Part shown: positions 17,286-25,687 of the stretch, one piece after another | Position numbering within the stretch: position 1 is the first letter of the stretch | Layout: the number at the start of each line of letters is the position of its first letter | Source: Cellvibrionaceae bacterium | GTDB lineage: Bacteria; Pseudomonadota; Gammaproteobacteria; Pseudomonadales; Cellvibrionaceae | Direction: 5' to 3' | DNA length: 64,000 bases | NCBI GenBank assembly: GCA_028281575.1 | Contig: JANQJP010000009.1 | Location: 62,001-126,000, forward strand | Notes under the pieces: model-generated | What the model was told of the DNA's origin: nothing | Database searches by the model: none | The model's input: the letters and a program-made list of their open reading frames with translations, nothing else | Translations under genes and position numbers: made by a program

Positions 17286-17975
17286 ATGTTTAATGTGAAT
17301 AATTTATCAGTGGCTTATGGTCAGAGCGAGGTCATTCACGGTATGAACCTCGATGTGAAGAAAAATGAAATTGTCGCGGTGCTCGGGCGCAACGGTATGG
17401 GTAAAACAACATTAATGAAAGCACTCACAGGGATGATTCCCAGTAAAACCGGCTCGGTTTTACTGGGAGACAGGGAGTTAGCTCATTTAAAAAGTTATGA
17501 TCGTGTTAAAGCCGGTGTCGCATTTGTTCCGCAAGGCCGAATGATTTTTTCAACAATGACAGTTAAAGAAAATATTGAAACAGGCCTTACTACCACAAAA
17601 ACGAAACGCATTCCGGAAATGCTTTATACGCTCTTTCCAGTTTTAAAAGAAATGAAAAGCCGGCGTGGCGGTAATTTATCTGGCGGGCAACAACAGCAGC
17701 TCGCGATTGCCCGGGCCCTAGCCAGCCAACCTGAATTACTGGTACTGGATGAACCAACAGAGGGCATTCAGCCATCTATCATTCGCGATATGGCGCGCAC
17801 GTTAAAAAAAATTCGGGATGAGATCGGCCTTTCTATTCTCGTATCCGAACAAGTACTTAGCTTTGCACTTGATATTGCAGATCGCATTCTTGTTATCGAA
17901 AAAGGCGAGGTTGTCCACGAGGAAGTTAGAGCGCAAGTCGATGAGCAAAAAATAGCTGCGTATTTATCAGTATAA
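17286..17975 (+). CDS. urtE: Urea ABC transporter ATPase UrtE
   Basis: A 229-residue LivF-type ATPase. It has Walker A GRNGMGKTT, the Q-loop region FVPQGRMIFSTMTVKENIETGL typical of UrtE, signature LSGGQQQQLAIARAL and Walker B LLVLDEPTEGIQPSII. It is the last gene of the operon, followed by a terminator at 18131. No urease genes follow, unlike in many urt loci, so urea hydrolysis must be encoded elsewhere or by another enzyme. Confidence 0.95.
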   Translation: MFNVNNLSVAYGQSEVIHGMNLDVKKNEIVAVLGRNGMGKTTLMKALTGMIPSKTGSVLLGDRELAHLKSYDRVKAGVAFVPQGRMIFSTMTVKENIETGLTTTKTKRIPEMLYTLFPVLKEMKSRRGGNLSGGQQQQLAIARALASQPELLVLDEPTEGIQPSIIRDMARTLKKIRDEIGLSILVSEQVLSFALDIADRILVIEKGEVVHEEVRAQVDEQKIAAYLSV

Positions 17976-18130
17976 ATCCCTCAACTCTTCCGAGACGCAG
18001 TGCTCGGAATAATTAAAATCCCAGGAGAATGATGTTGGCCGCGCCGAGAGAGAATATTTCCACTCAGCGCGACTCTGGATGATTAGCCATTGAAGTTACA
18101 ATTTTTCATTGTCCCTTTGGACTGACTCGT

Positions 18131-18157
18131 AGCGCGTCATCGTACGCGCTTTTTTTC
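18131..18157 (+). terminator. Terminator of the urt operon
   Basis: A perfect 7-bp stem AGCGCGT (18131-18137) / ACGCGCT (18144-18150) with loop CATCGT is followed by six T and a C. Confidence 0.85.
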
Positions 18158-18182
18158 AAGGCTACATCGGACTGAGAGAAAA

Positions 18183-18581
18183 TTATTGAGAACCTTCGAG
18201 CATATAATCTACAGCAGACTGAATTTCACCATCTGAACAATCAAAACAAAGCCCCTTCGCCGGCATACCGTTAATGCCATTTATCGCGTTTGCGTATAAG
18301 GCTTCTATTCCATTACCGAGACGAGTTTCCCACGCGCCCGCGTCGCCCAACTTCGGGGCACCTGCAGCACCAGTCGTATGACATGTCGCACACTTTGTCT
18401 GGTATACATCAGCACCGGAACGAGCCGGGCCGCTAGCAACCACTTGAACCGGCGCCGCACAGGCTTCACCCGCCATACAAATATCGCCCACAGGCTTTAG
18501 TCTTTCCTCTATAGTGCCTTTGCCTGCAAATGCAGCTGCAGCCAGGAGTAATATTGCTACCGAAGCAATCACTTTTCTCAT
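18183..18581 (-). CDS. Cytochrome c5-family protein
   Basis: A 132-residue exported monohaem cytochrome. The signal peptide ends near AAFA (residue 19). The haem site CATCH lies at about 64-68, with a distal Met in GMPAKGLC about 40 residues later. Two further Cys in CFDC near the end match the disulfide of c5-type cytochromes. It would act in the periplasm as a small electron carrier. It stands alone between the urt terminator and the tRNA. Confidence 0.9.
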   Translation of the reverse strand: MRKVIASVAILLLAAAAFAGKGTIEERLKPVGDICMAGEACAAPVQVVASGPARSGADVYQTKCATCHTTGAAGAPKLGDAGAWETRLGNGIEALYANAINGINGMPAKGLCFDCSDGEIQSAVDYMLEGSQ

Positions 18582-18795
18582 ACGTCAGCCCTTCTCGGTG
18601 AATGATCTTTGAAAACATACGTTTAAATTTGTAGCTGGATTATAGCGATATGCCAATCGAATTACAGAGACTTATTAAAATCCGATTGATATAGTCACGT
18701 AAATGCATTTATACGCAGCTATTTATATGCAACACGCGCGCGGTATAGACTACGCACATTGTGCTAGGTATTATGCGCGCCTCGCGAATATTTCT
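18582..18795. other. Non-coding upstream region of the cytochrome gene
   Basis: About 210 bases with the cytochrome promoter on the minus strand. I see no gene or strong repeat here. Confidence 0.3.
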
Positions 18796-18828
18796 TGCTT
18801 TTCAAACCTGCACCCGTAGCTCAGCTGG
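18796..18828 (+). pseudogene. 5' fragment of a second tRNA-Arg with its leader
   Basis: The first 19 bases of the tRNA at 18945 (GCACCCGTAGCTCAGCTGG) recur exactly at 18810-18828. The 14 bases before them resemble the leader of the intact gene (30 of 33 positions equal over 18796-18828 versus 18931-18963). The rest of the tRNA is absent and replaced by hairpin DNA. It looks like a tandem tRNA copy interrupted or deleted after base 19. Confidence 0.8.
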
Positions 18829-18930
18829 GTTAATCGAGTGCTTTTAGCGAAGCATTGCTTCGCGCGCGATTAACGCCCGGCCACGGATGGTCGGGCCGGA
18901 ACCAATCACCATGGAAGGTTTATAGAAAAC
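18829..18930 (+). repeat. Hairpin-rich insert inside the duplicated tRNA (copy C of a repeat family)
   Basis: An outer inverted pair GTTAATCG (18829-18836) / CGATTAAC (18867-18874) encloses a perfect hairpin GCGAAGC-ATT-GCTTCGC (18847-18863). Next comes CCCGGCC-ACGGAT-GGTCGGG (18876-18895) and then ACC-ATGGAA-GGT (18908-18919). The last two hairpins have the same A-N-G-G-A-W six-base loops as the intergenic elements at 48293, 54544 and 56385. Confidence 0.7.
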
Positions 18931-18944
18931 TGTTTTTCAGATCT

Positions 18945-19021
18945 GCACCCGTAGCTCAGCTGGATAGAGTAGGTGGCTTCGAACCACTTGGTCGGGAGTT
19001 CGAATCTCTCCGGGTGCGCCA
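18945..19021 (+). tRNA. tRNA-Arg (anticodon TCG)
   Basis: A complete 77-base tRNA with encoded CCA. The acceptor stem GCACCCG pairs with CGGGTGC. The D arm is TAGCTCAGCTGGATAGAG, the anticodon stem GTGG/CCAC has loop CTTCGAA (anticodon TCG, reads CGA/CGN), and the T arm is GAGTTCGAATCTC with one mismatch region. It is followed at once by a strong terminator. Confidence 0.95.
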
Positions 19022-19026
19022 TATTG

Positions 19027-19062
19027 AAAGGGTTGGCAAGTAAATGACTGCCAACCCTTTTT
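19027..19062 (+). terminator. Terminator after tRNA-Arg
   Basis: A perfect 12-bp stem AAAGGGTTGGCA (19027-19038) / TGCCAACCCTTT (19049-19060) is followed by TT. It is typical for an isolated tRNA unit. Confidence 0.88.
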
Positions 19063-19283
19063 CAAGTTCTGACAGCCATTTTTTACCATGTGTAATACAG
19101 CCGTTTGTGTTCGCACTATACTGTGGCCCAGATATTCTCAATAGTATTATTAGCTCATTTAGCTTTGGCGCCAAATACTACTTGCGTTTATATGGCTTAA
19201 AATAGGGCCTTACAAATTTCATTAAGAGCGCCTGGAACCACCCGCCTTTAATGCAGAGGTCGCAAACTAACCAAATACATCGG

Positions 19284-20279
19284 TTATTCGATTGAAGAAC
19301 GTTTAAAGGAACCCCGTTCAACTAAGCTCACATCTAGAACACGATTAGCTAACGGCAATTGTGGATTTTCCATTCTACGTAACAGTAGCTCGAAAGCGTG
19401 TTGCCCCAGTTCCTTAATAGGCAATTTAATGGTTGTCAGTGGCGGCGTTACCAAACTGGCCCAGTCAATATCATCAAAGCCGATAATCGATACATCGCCC
19501 GGTACATCAATTCCGGAATGATGGTAAAGCCACAGTAAACGGACCGCTAACGTATCATTAGCTGCAACGACACATGTAGGAAGATGATCGAGTATCTGCG
19601 GGTAGAGTGTTTCATTAATGGTTAAATTATATTCCAGTGGTAAATCCCAGAGAATATCGCAATGCGATTCAATGGTGTCGTATAAACCCTTACGCCGGGC
19701 TATGGCGCTAGGCGAGCGCTCGGGACCAGATAGAATACCCACCCGCGTATGTTTTCCCGCCAATAAATATTGGCCTTGAATAACGCCCCCCTGATACGCG
19801 TCAGCATAAACGCTATCAAAGCCCTCAATGGCACGATCAACAACAATAGTGGGAAAAGGAAGGGCTTGTTCGGTAGCTACCTTGTCTTCCGTGGGGCACC
19901 ATACCAACCCATCTACCGCATGCTCACACAACTGCTCTAAACCCTGTCGCTCATCCTTTAGCGAGTTTTGGCAATCCACGATAAATACGGAGTAACCATG
20001 CTGACAAGCTGTGCTCTGCACTGACTGCGCGAGCGTTGGGAAGAAGGGGTTGGTCAGGTCTGGCAATATAAGGCCAATAGTTTTTGTCTGCCCCGTACGC
20101 GTTGCTATTGCCAGTCGGTTGCGACGATAACCAAGCTCTTCTGCAATCGCTAATATTTTTTGCGACAACGCGTGTGAAACTGAACCGGTACCGTTAATTA
20201 CATAAGAAACCGTTGTTTTACTCACACCTGCGCGCTTTGCTATATCGAGGGTAGTAACGCGTTTCGTTAATTTGTTCAT
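19284..20279 (-). CDS. LacI-family transcriptional repressor of the URC uracil/nucleoside operon
   Basis: A 331-residue LacI/GalR regulator. The N-terminal helix-turn-helix (TTLDIAKRAGVSKTTVSYV) and hinge helix (about 8-60) are followed by a periplasmic-binding-protein-like effector domain with IGLILPDLTNPFF, VDGLVWCPTE and VSIIGFDDIDWASLVTPPLT. It is divergent from the transporter and URC genes. A CG-centred 18-bp palindrome lies halfway between it and the transporter, and a second lies ahead of the URC1 gene, so it probably represses both and itself, with a pyrimidine compound as inducer (inference). Confidence 0.9.
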   Translation of the reverse strand: MNKLTKRVTTLDIAKRAGVSKTTVSYVINGTGSVSHALSQKILAIAEELGYRRNRLAIATRTGQTKTIGLILPDLTNPFFPTLAQSVQSTACQHGYSVFIVDCQNSLKDERQGLEQLCEHAVDGLVWCPTEDKVATEQALPFPTIVVDRAIEGFDSVYADAYQGGVIQGQYLLAGKHTRVGILSGPERSPSAIARRKGLYDTIESHCDILWDLPLEYNLTINETLYPQILDHLPTCVVAANDTLAVRLLWLYHHSGIDVPGDVSIIGFDDIDWASLVTPPLTTIKLPIKELGQHAFELLLRRMENPQLPLANRVLDVSLVERGSFKRSSIE

Positions 20280-20395
20280 CTGTAATCATTCGGCTTATCT
20301 GAACGCGAGAATAGGAAATTTCACCACTTGGCGCAACCCAACCGGCGGGGCACTGTTCGATATTGACAAGCTTATTTATTGAGCGTAGAGTCACC

Positions 20396-20413
20396 AACTT
20401 AACCGGTTAAGTT
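20396..20413. promoter_or_regulatory. LacI-type operator 1
   Basis: AACTTAACCGGTTAAGTT is a perfect 18-bp palindrome with the central CG typical of LacI-family operators. It lies 117 bases from both divergent start codons. Confidence 0.8.
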
Positions 20414-20530
20414 GCGGGTATCACTAAAAAACCTCGCATAGATCTCGTTGTCAGTATCATTAGCTGCATCACCGCAGCCTCAAAGTTTATATTAATAGAA
20501 ACGCGCAGTGCGTTCGGGAAAGTATGGGTC

Positions 20531-21739
20531 ATGATTGGAGTGATCGGCATTATTGTGCTGCTAATGATCGCCATTGGCTTGTCCACCAATCCTCGGGCGA
20601 TTAATCCTCGTGTCGTTATATCTGCATTAGTATTACAAATCGGCTTGGGCGCCTTTGTTCTGTACCTGCCATGGGGGCAAGCCATATTGGCAACACTGTC
20701 TGGTTATGTGCAGGCTGTTATCGATTACTCCAATACAGGAATTAGCTTCCTGTTCGGCGACCTCGCCAGTGACAAATTAGGCTTCGTTTTCGCCGTGCGG
20801 GTCTTGCCGGTAATTATTTTTATTTCCGCAATTACCTCAGTGCTTTATCACCTCAATATCATGCAATGGATAGTGTATTGGTTTGGCAAGGGATTGAGCT
20901 ATTTGCTCGGCGTGAGCCGCGTTGAATCTCTGGTGGCCATCACGAATATTTTTCTTGACCAAACACAGTCATCACTGGTGGTGAAGCCCTATGTTAACAA
21001 GCTGACAAAAGCGCAATTCTTTACAGTGATGTGCAGTGGCCTGGCGTCTATATCAGGCGCCGTATTGGCAGGCTACGCCAGCCTGGGTGTCAATCTAAAT
21101 TATTTGATAGCCGCCTCGTTTATGGCAGCGCCCGGTGGCTTGCTAATGGCAAAACTCTTAATGCCTTCTGAAGATGCTGCTTCTAATAATGAAGAAATAT
21201 TTATAAGCCACAAAAGTAAAGCAAGCAATGTTGTCGAAGCTGCTGCCAATGGCGCTGCTGAAGGGTTAAAGCTAGCCGCAAACATCGGTGCCATGTTGCT
21301 CGCATTTGTTGCCATTATCGCTATGCTCAATGCACTGTTTGGCGGTGTTGGCCAGCTGATTGGCCTTCCGAGTCTTAGCTTGGATTTAATCTTGGGTTAC
21401 GCTTTTTCGCCGTTGATGTATTTACTAGGCGTGCCTTGGCAAGAGGCTGAACTGGCCGGAAATCTTATCGGCCAGAAGATCATACTCAATGAATTTGTCG
21501 CTTTTGCTAATTTCATCGAACTTCAAACTGGACAAGCGTTGAGCCCACATTCAGAGGCCGTGGTGACCTTCGCTTTATGTGGGTTTGCCAATTTGGGATC
21601 ACTGGCGATTCTGCTAGGTGGTCTGGGCAGTATCGTGCCCGAACGCAAGTCGGAGATCGCCCAAATGGGCTACCGGGTTATTTTAGCTGGCACCTTATCA
21701 AATTTAATGAGTGCAGCGATTGCCAGTATTTTGTTGTAG
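20531..21739 (+). CDS. NupC-family concentrative nucleoside transporter
   Basis: A 402-residue CNT-family permease that takes up nucleosides with protons or sodium. Hydrophobic helices cover nearly the whole length. Family signatures are ALVLQIGLGAFVLYLPWGQ, GFVFAVRVLPVIIFISA, ITNIFLDQTQSSLVVKPYV, ASISGAVLAGYASLGVN, MAAPGGLLMAKLL, IGQKIILNEFVAF and ALCGFANLGSLAILLGGLG. It leads the pyrimidine catabolic operon and supplies uridine or related nucleosides. The start ATG is preceded by GGGAAAG. Confidence 0.93.
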   Translation: MIGVIGIIVLLMIAIGLSTNPRAINPRVVISALVLQIGLGAFVLYLPWGQAILATLSGYVQAVIDYSNTGISFLFGDLASDKLGFVFAVRVLPVIIFISAITSVLYHLNIMQWIVYWFGKGLSYLLGVSRVESLVAITNIFLDQTQSSLVVKPYVNKLTKAQFFTVMCSGLASISGAVLAGYASLGVNLNYLIAASFMAAPGGLLMAKLLMPSEDAASNNEEIFISHKSKASNVVEAAANGAAEGLKLAANIGAMLLAFVAIIAMLNALFGGVGQLIGLPSLSLDLILGYAFSPLMYLLGVPWQEAELAGNLIGQKIILNEFVAFANFIELQTGQALSPHSEAVVTFALCGFANLGSLAILLGGLGSIVPERKSEIAQMGYRVILAGTLSNLMSAAIASILL

Positions 21740-21785
21740 CTGGATAAAGTAGAACCTTCGTTTATGGAGTTTTCATTTAACCAAA

Positions 21786-21804
21786 AACTTAACCGATTAA
21801 GCTT
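21786..21804. promoter_or_regulatory. LacI-type operator 2
   Basis: AACTTAACCGATTAAGCTT matches operator 1 at 16 of 18 aligned positions and has the same centre. Symmetry extends outward, giving a near-palindrome over 21779-21810 (about 26 of 32). It lies 66 bases before the URC1-like gene, so this gene probably has its own regulated promoter in addition to read-through from the transporter gene. Confidence 0.75.
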
Positions 21805-21869
21805 TTAGTTAAATGAATATTTTATTTGTTGATAAATCATGCGATGTCCCTTGTGGATAGGAGAATGTT

Positions 21870-23129
21870 ATGCACACTGATGAAACACCCCCAGACACTC
21901 ATGTTGTGTTGACGTCCCACGTAAGCCAGCTGGCTAAGCCTCCTGTGAATATTCAGTGGGGTGCACCAACTGTTCAAGAACGAGGACCTATCATTGGTAC
22001 GATTTCCAATAAAGATGACCGTAATGTACTCGGCACCCATGGCGGCAGTTATACGGTATACCGGGCACTATCTATCGCGTCAGGTCACTTCCCGGCATCT
22101 CATCGGCCCGACCTGGAAAATACTCACCCTACTCAATCCGTGTCTCCACAAGACTCATGGTTTGATCCGGACAAAATTGTTTCGATAGACCCGTGGGGCG
22201 GCGATATTGTTGAAAACTTTAGTGATTACCTGCAACAGGGCTATAACATCCAACCCACTATTGCCATTACCCAGGCTCACTTACATTTACCAGAAATCCG
22301 GGAAGCGATTGAAAAAGACCGTTTGCCAATTGACCACCATTTTGTCACTGAAGACTACGCCGTAAAAGTCACCAAGGCCGCCATCGATCCAGTATGGTAT
22401 TTGCCTGGGATTGCCGAGCGTTTCGGTTGCACTGAGGGTGAGTTGCGCACAGTGCTTTATCAGGAAACTGGTGGAATGTACCCCGAGCTCATTACCCGTC
22501 CCGATTTAAAAGTATTTTTACCTCCTATAGGCAGCAGTACTGCTTATATCTTCGGGTCGATGGATGACCTCGCTAACCCGGATATCGAGCTTACCTGCCG
22601 GGTACATGATGAATGTAACGGTTCCGATGTTTTCGGTTCAGATATCTGCACCTGTCGACCTTACCTTACTTGGGGCATTGAAGACGCGGTGCGGACAGCC
22701 CAGCGCGGCGGGGTAGGATTAATTGTCTATTTCCGCAAAGAAGGACGAGCCCTGGGCGAGGTGACCAAGTTTTTAGTCTATAACGCGCGCAAACGCCAAA
22801 AAGGTGGTGATAGTGCAGCAACCTACTTCCACCGCACCGAGTGCGTGGCCGGTGTTCAGGACGCGCGATTCCAGGAGCTAATGCCCGATATTCTGCACTA
22901 CTTCGGCGTAAAGAAAATTCACAACCTGCACTCTATGAGCAATATGAAATACGACGCAATTGCGGGTAGCGGCATCGAAGTCATTAACCGTTTGAGCATT
23001 CCCGACGAGCTAATACCCGGTGATGCCCAGGTAGAAATTGAAGCCAAAAAAGCCGCCGGCTATTTTACCGATGGCCAAATAAAAACCGGCGAGAACCTGG
23101 AAAAAGTCAAAGGACGGCAATTAACATGA
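21870..23129 (+). CDS. URC1-like protein, GTP cyclohydrolase II homologue of uracil catabolism
   Basis: A 419-residue protein with a GTP cyclohydrolase II-like C-terminal half. Zinc ligands Cys249, Cys260 and Cys262 sit in ECNGSDVFGSDICTC, followed by YFRKEGRALGEVTK, equivalent to the RibA QEGRGIGL loop. The N-terminal 200 residues are specific to the long URC1 group and not found in RibA. URC1 and URC4 define the uracil degradation route described in the yeast Lachancea kluyveri, with bacterial homologues. The next gene is URC4, overlapping by 4 bp. It is not expected to make riboflavin. Shine-Dalgarno AGGAGA precedes the start. Confidence 0.9.
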   Translation: MHTDETPPDTHVVLTSHVSQLAKPPVNIQWGAPTVQERGPIIGTISNKDDRNVLGTHGGSYTVYRALSIASGHFPASHRPDLENTHPTQSVSPQDSWFDPDKIVSIDPWGGDIVENFSDYLQQGYNIQPTIAITQAHLHLPEIREAIEKDRLPIDHHFVTEDYAVKVTKAAIDPVWYLPGIAERFGCTEGELRTVLYQETGGMYPELITRPDLKVFLPPIGSSTAYIFGSMDDLANPDIELTCRVHDECNGSDVFGSDICTCRPYLTWGIEDAVRTAQRGGVGLIVYFRKEGRALGEVTKFLVYNARKRQKGGDSAATYFHRTECVAGVQDARFQELMPDILHYFGVKKIHNLHSMSNMKYDAIAGSGIEVINRLSIPDELIPGDAQVEIEAKKAAGYFTDGQIKTGENLEKVKGRQLT

Positions 23130-24343
23130 CTCACGCCGAACACTCGCTTATTGACTATTTACTCACACCTCAAGCAATTCGTGATCGAGCTGAGCTTGTC
23201 TATAGTTACTGCGCCGAAGGCAATGGTCAGTTCAATATTGACGAGAGCAAACTGGATCATGTTGCTGCTTATGTCGAGACAGTCACGAAAGAACACTACC
23301 CTCATTTATCTATTCCATACCATTCCCGGTGGCGCCATTTCGCCATTGAAGGCTCTCGCGCTTTAACACGTTACCAATCAGCGACCGAAAATATGACGCC
23401 CATCGAACGGGCACGGGTTGGTGTCGATCTCATCGTCCCCTCAGTACTTTTAGACGCTGGCGCGGGCAGCCAATGGCTTTATCGTGATCCGGATTCAGGG
23501 CAAGCCATTGGTCGCTCCGAGGGTTTAGCTTTGGCGAGTTTACGCCTCTTTATGGACGGTGAATTTTCTAGTGATCCAAAACAACCGTTGCAGACCGAAT
23601 ACCAACCGCTGTCACAATTTTCTGAGGATATCATTCACCGTTATTTTCAGGTCACGCAAACAAACCCTCTTGTAGGCGTCGCGGGAAGGGTAGGTCTCAT
23701 GCGAGCACTTGGCAACACACTGGCGAACAACGTGGAGATGTTCCCCAATGGGCGACCTGGGGACTTGGTGATCTATCTCGTGAATCGTCACGGCCAGCAT
23801 ATTCATGCAACGGAAATATTGAAAGCTGTTATACAGGGCTTTGGCAATATTTGGCCTGGCAGAACTATTCTCAACGGAGTGAATTTAGGTGATGTTTGGG
23901 AATACACCCCTTTTAGTAACGAGGGTAACGGCTATATCCCCTTTCACAAGCTCTCTCAATGGTTGACCTACTCCATTATTGAAACGCTTGAAAACAATGA
24001 TTTTGTCATCCATGGACTAAATGAACTGACCGGTTTAGCAGAATATCGTAACGGCGGTTTGTTTATTGATAGCGGTGTACTGACGCTTAAAGACCCTGCG
24101 CTGGAGCAACAAAGCCATCGTCCAAATAGCGAAGTCATTGTTGAGTGGCGAGCACTAACCATCCATTTGTTAGACATTCTGGCTGAGCGAATTCGCGCTC
24201 ATCAGGGGATGACTGCGGAGCAATTACCATTAGCAAAAATTCTAGAAGGCGGTACTTGGGCGGCGGGCAGACAACTGGCAGCCCGAAAGCGCCATGACGG
24301 CTCTCCGCCTATACAACTGCACAGTGACGGCACTGTTTTTTAA
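23126..24343 (+). CDS. URC4-like protein (DUF1688)
   Basis: A 405-residue DUF1688 protein, the bacterial counterpart of Urc4p, essential for growth on uracil in yeast with the URC pathway. Its biochemical step is not settled. Recognised by LLDAGAGSQWLYRDPDSGQAIGRSEGLALASL, FPNGRPGDLVIYLV and FHKLSQWLTYSIIE (separate segments). It overlaps the URC1-like gene by ATGA, which implies coupled translation and probably a shared complex or pathway step. Confidence 0.92.
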   Translation: MTHAEHSLIDYLLTPQAIRDRAELVYSYCAEGNGQFNIDESKLDHVAAYVETVTKEHYPHLSIPYHSRWRHFAIEGSRALTRYQSATENMTPIERARVGVDLIVPSVLLDAGAGSQWLYRDPDSGQAIGRSEGLALASLRLFMDGEFSSDPKQPLQTEYQPLSQFSEDIIHRYFQVTQTNPLVGVAGRVGLMRALGNTLANNVEMFPNGRPGDLVIYLVNRHGQHIHATEILKAVIQGFGNIWPGRTILNGVNLGDVWEYTPFSNEGNGYIPFHKLSQWLTYSIIETLENNDFVIHGLNELTGLAEYRNGGLFIDSGVLTLKDPALEQQSHRPNSEVIVEWRALTIHLLDILAERIRAHQGMTAEQLPLAKILEGGTWAAGRQLAARKRHDGSPPIQLHSDGTVF

Positions 24344-24360
24344 TACCCCGGAGAATTCAA

Positions 24361-24987
24361 GTGACGACTATACACCTACTTAATCACCCTTTGCTGAACC
24401 ACAAGTTGGCTCGCCTGCGTGACAAAACGACTAACGCAGCTGAGTTTCGCAACCTTATTAATGAAATCAGCCGATTTTTAGTATACGAAGCCAGTCGTGA
24501 CTTAGCGACGAAAACGCAGTCTGTGCAAACACCCCTGGCGCTGAGCACTGTGGAAGTCATTGAAAATATCCCTGCAGTGGTATCTATCATGCGAGCAGGC
24601 AACGGTATGATGGAAGCCATCAATACAACTATCCCCGATATTCATTCGGGGCATTTCGGTATTTATCGGGAAAAGCTGACGGGCAATACGGTCGAATACT
24701 ATCTCAAATTACCCAAAGATATTAAAAGCAAAACCGTCTTCGTGGTCGATCCAATGATTGGCACGGGCGACACGATGATGGCTGCGGTAAAGCGCCTGAA
24801 AAAAATGGGTATCGAAACAATCAAATGCTTGGTCATTTTGGCATCCAAGCACGGCATACAAAAACTGACGAATGCTTATCCCGATATTCAAATTTATACA
24901 CTAAGCGCCGACGAAGAGTTGGATGAAAACAGCTACCTTGTTCCAGGTATCGGTGATGTCGGCGACCGTTATTACAATACAAAATAA
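24361..24987 (+). CDS. upp: Uracil phosphoribosyltransferase
   Basis: A 208-residue type I phosphoribosyltransferase making UMP from uracil and PRPP. PRPP loop VFVVDPMIGTGDTMMAA, substrate region PVVSIMRAGNGM and the C-terminal YLVPGIGDVGDRYYNT uracil-binding segment are all present. It starts at GTG with GGAG 8 bases upstream. It is the equivalent of URC6 and feeds uracil into the pathway as UMP. Confidence 0.94.
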   Translation: MTTIHLLNHPLLNHKLARLRDKTTNAAEFRNLINEISRFLVYEASRDLATKTQSVQTPLALSTVEVIENIPAVVSIMRAGNGMMEAINTTIPDIHSGHFGIYREKLTGNTVEYYLKLPKDIKSKTVFVVDPMIGTGDTMMAAVKRLKKMGIETIKCLVILASKHGIQKLTNAYPDIQIYTLSADEELDENSYLVPGIGDVGDRYYNTK

Positions 24988-25005
24988 TATTCAATATAAG
25001 AGAGA

Positions 25006-25677
25006 ATGGCGTTGAATCACGTAAGAATAATTGGCGTTGCTGGTGGCAGCTGCTCGGGCAAAACCACACTGGTTAATATCCTTAAAGCGCTGCTTGGGGA
25101 CGATCATTGTGCAATTATTCGGCAGGATAATTATTATCGCTGCCAGAAAAATTCGCCGCTGTCTTATGACCAAATTAACTTTGATCATCCCGATATTATC
25201 GAATTTGATAAGCTCTATGAGGATTTAGCTTCCTTAGCAAAGGCCCAAGCCATTGAGATGCCTGTATATGATTTCGCAACGCACTCGCGATTATCTACGC
25301 CTCGTATAGTGAAACCCAAAACCATTATTCTGGTAGAGGGCACATTGATTTTTACCCAGGAAAAACTCGTCAGCCTTTTTGATCGAGCGATTTTTATAGA
25401 GTGTGATGAAAATACTCGCCGAGAGCGTCGGCTGGTGCGAGACGTGAGCGAACGAGCGAGAAGCGCTGAAAGTGTCTTGGCTCAAATTGCCAACACTGTT
25501 GAACCAATGTACAACATGTTTGTATCACCATCAAAAAGCCACGCTCATAAAATCCTTAACCAGGAGGAATGTCTTCGAGAGATGGACCCAGAGTCATCAC
25601 AACTCTTTACTTACTGCCAAGCGTTTATCGAGCAATGTACCCAATCGTATTCATTGACCCAACACCCGATTAAATAA
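25006..25677 (+). CDS. udk: Uridine kinase
   Basis: A 223-residue P-loop kinase phosphorylating uridine (and possibly cytidine) to the monophosphate. Walker A GVAGGSCSGKTT, RQDNYYR, FDHPDIIEFD, MPVYDFATHSR and VEGTLIFTQEKLV match the family. In this operon it would convert nucleoside brought in by the NupC-type transporter to UMP, joining the uracil branch from Upp. Confidence 0.93.
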   Translation: MALNHVRIIGVAGGSCSGKTTLVNILKALLGDDHCAIIRQDNYYRCQKNSPLSYDQINFDHPDIIEFDKLYEDLASLAKAQAIEMPVYDFATHSRLSTPRIVKPKTIILVEGTLIFTQEKLVSLFDRAIFIECDENTRRERRLVRDVSERARSAESVLAQIANTVEPMYNMFVSPSKSHAHKILNQEECLREMDPESSQLFTYCQAFIEQCTQSYSLTQHPIK

Positions 25678-25687
25678 GAGATTTGTC

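Noticed and set aside
18855-19043. Open reading frame across tRNA-Arg
   Set aside because: It reads through the tRNA and its hairpins; such frames are typical artefacts of tRNA sequence.
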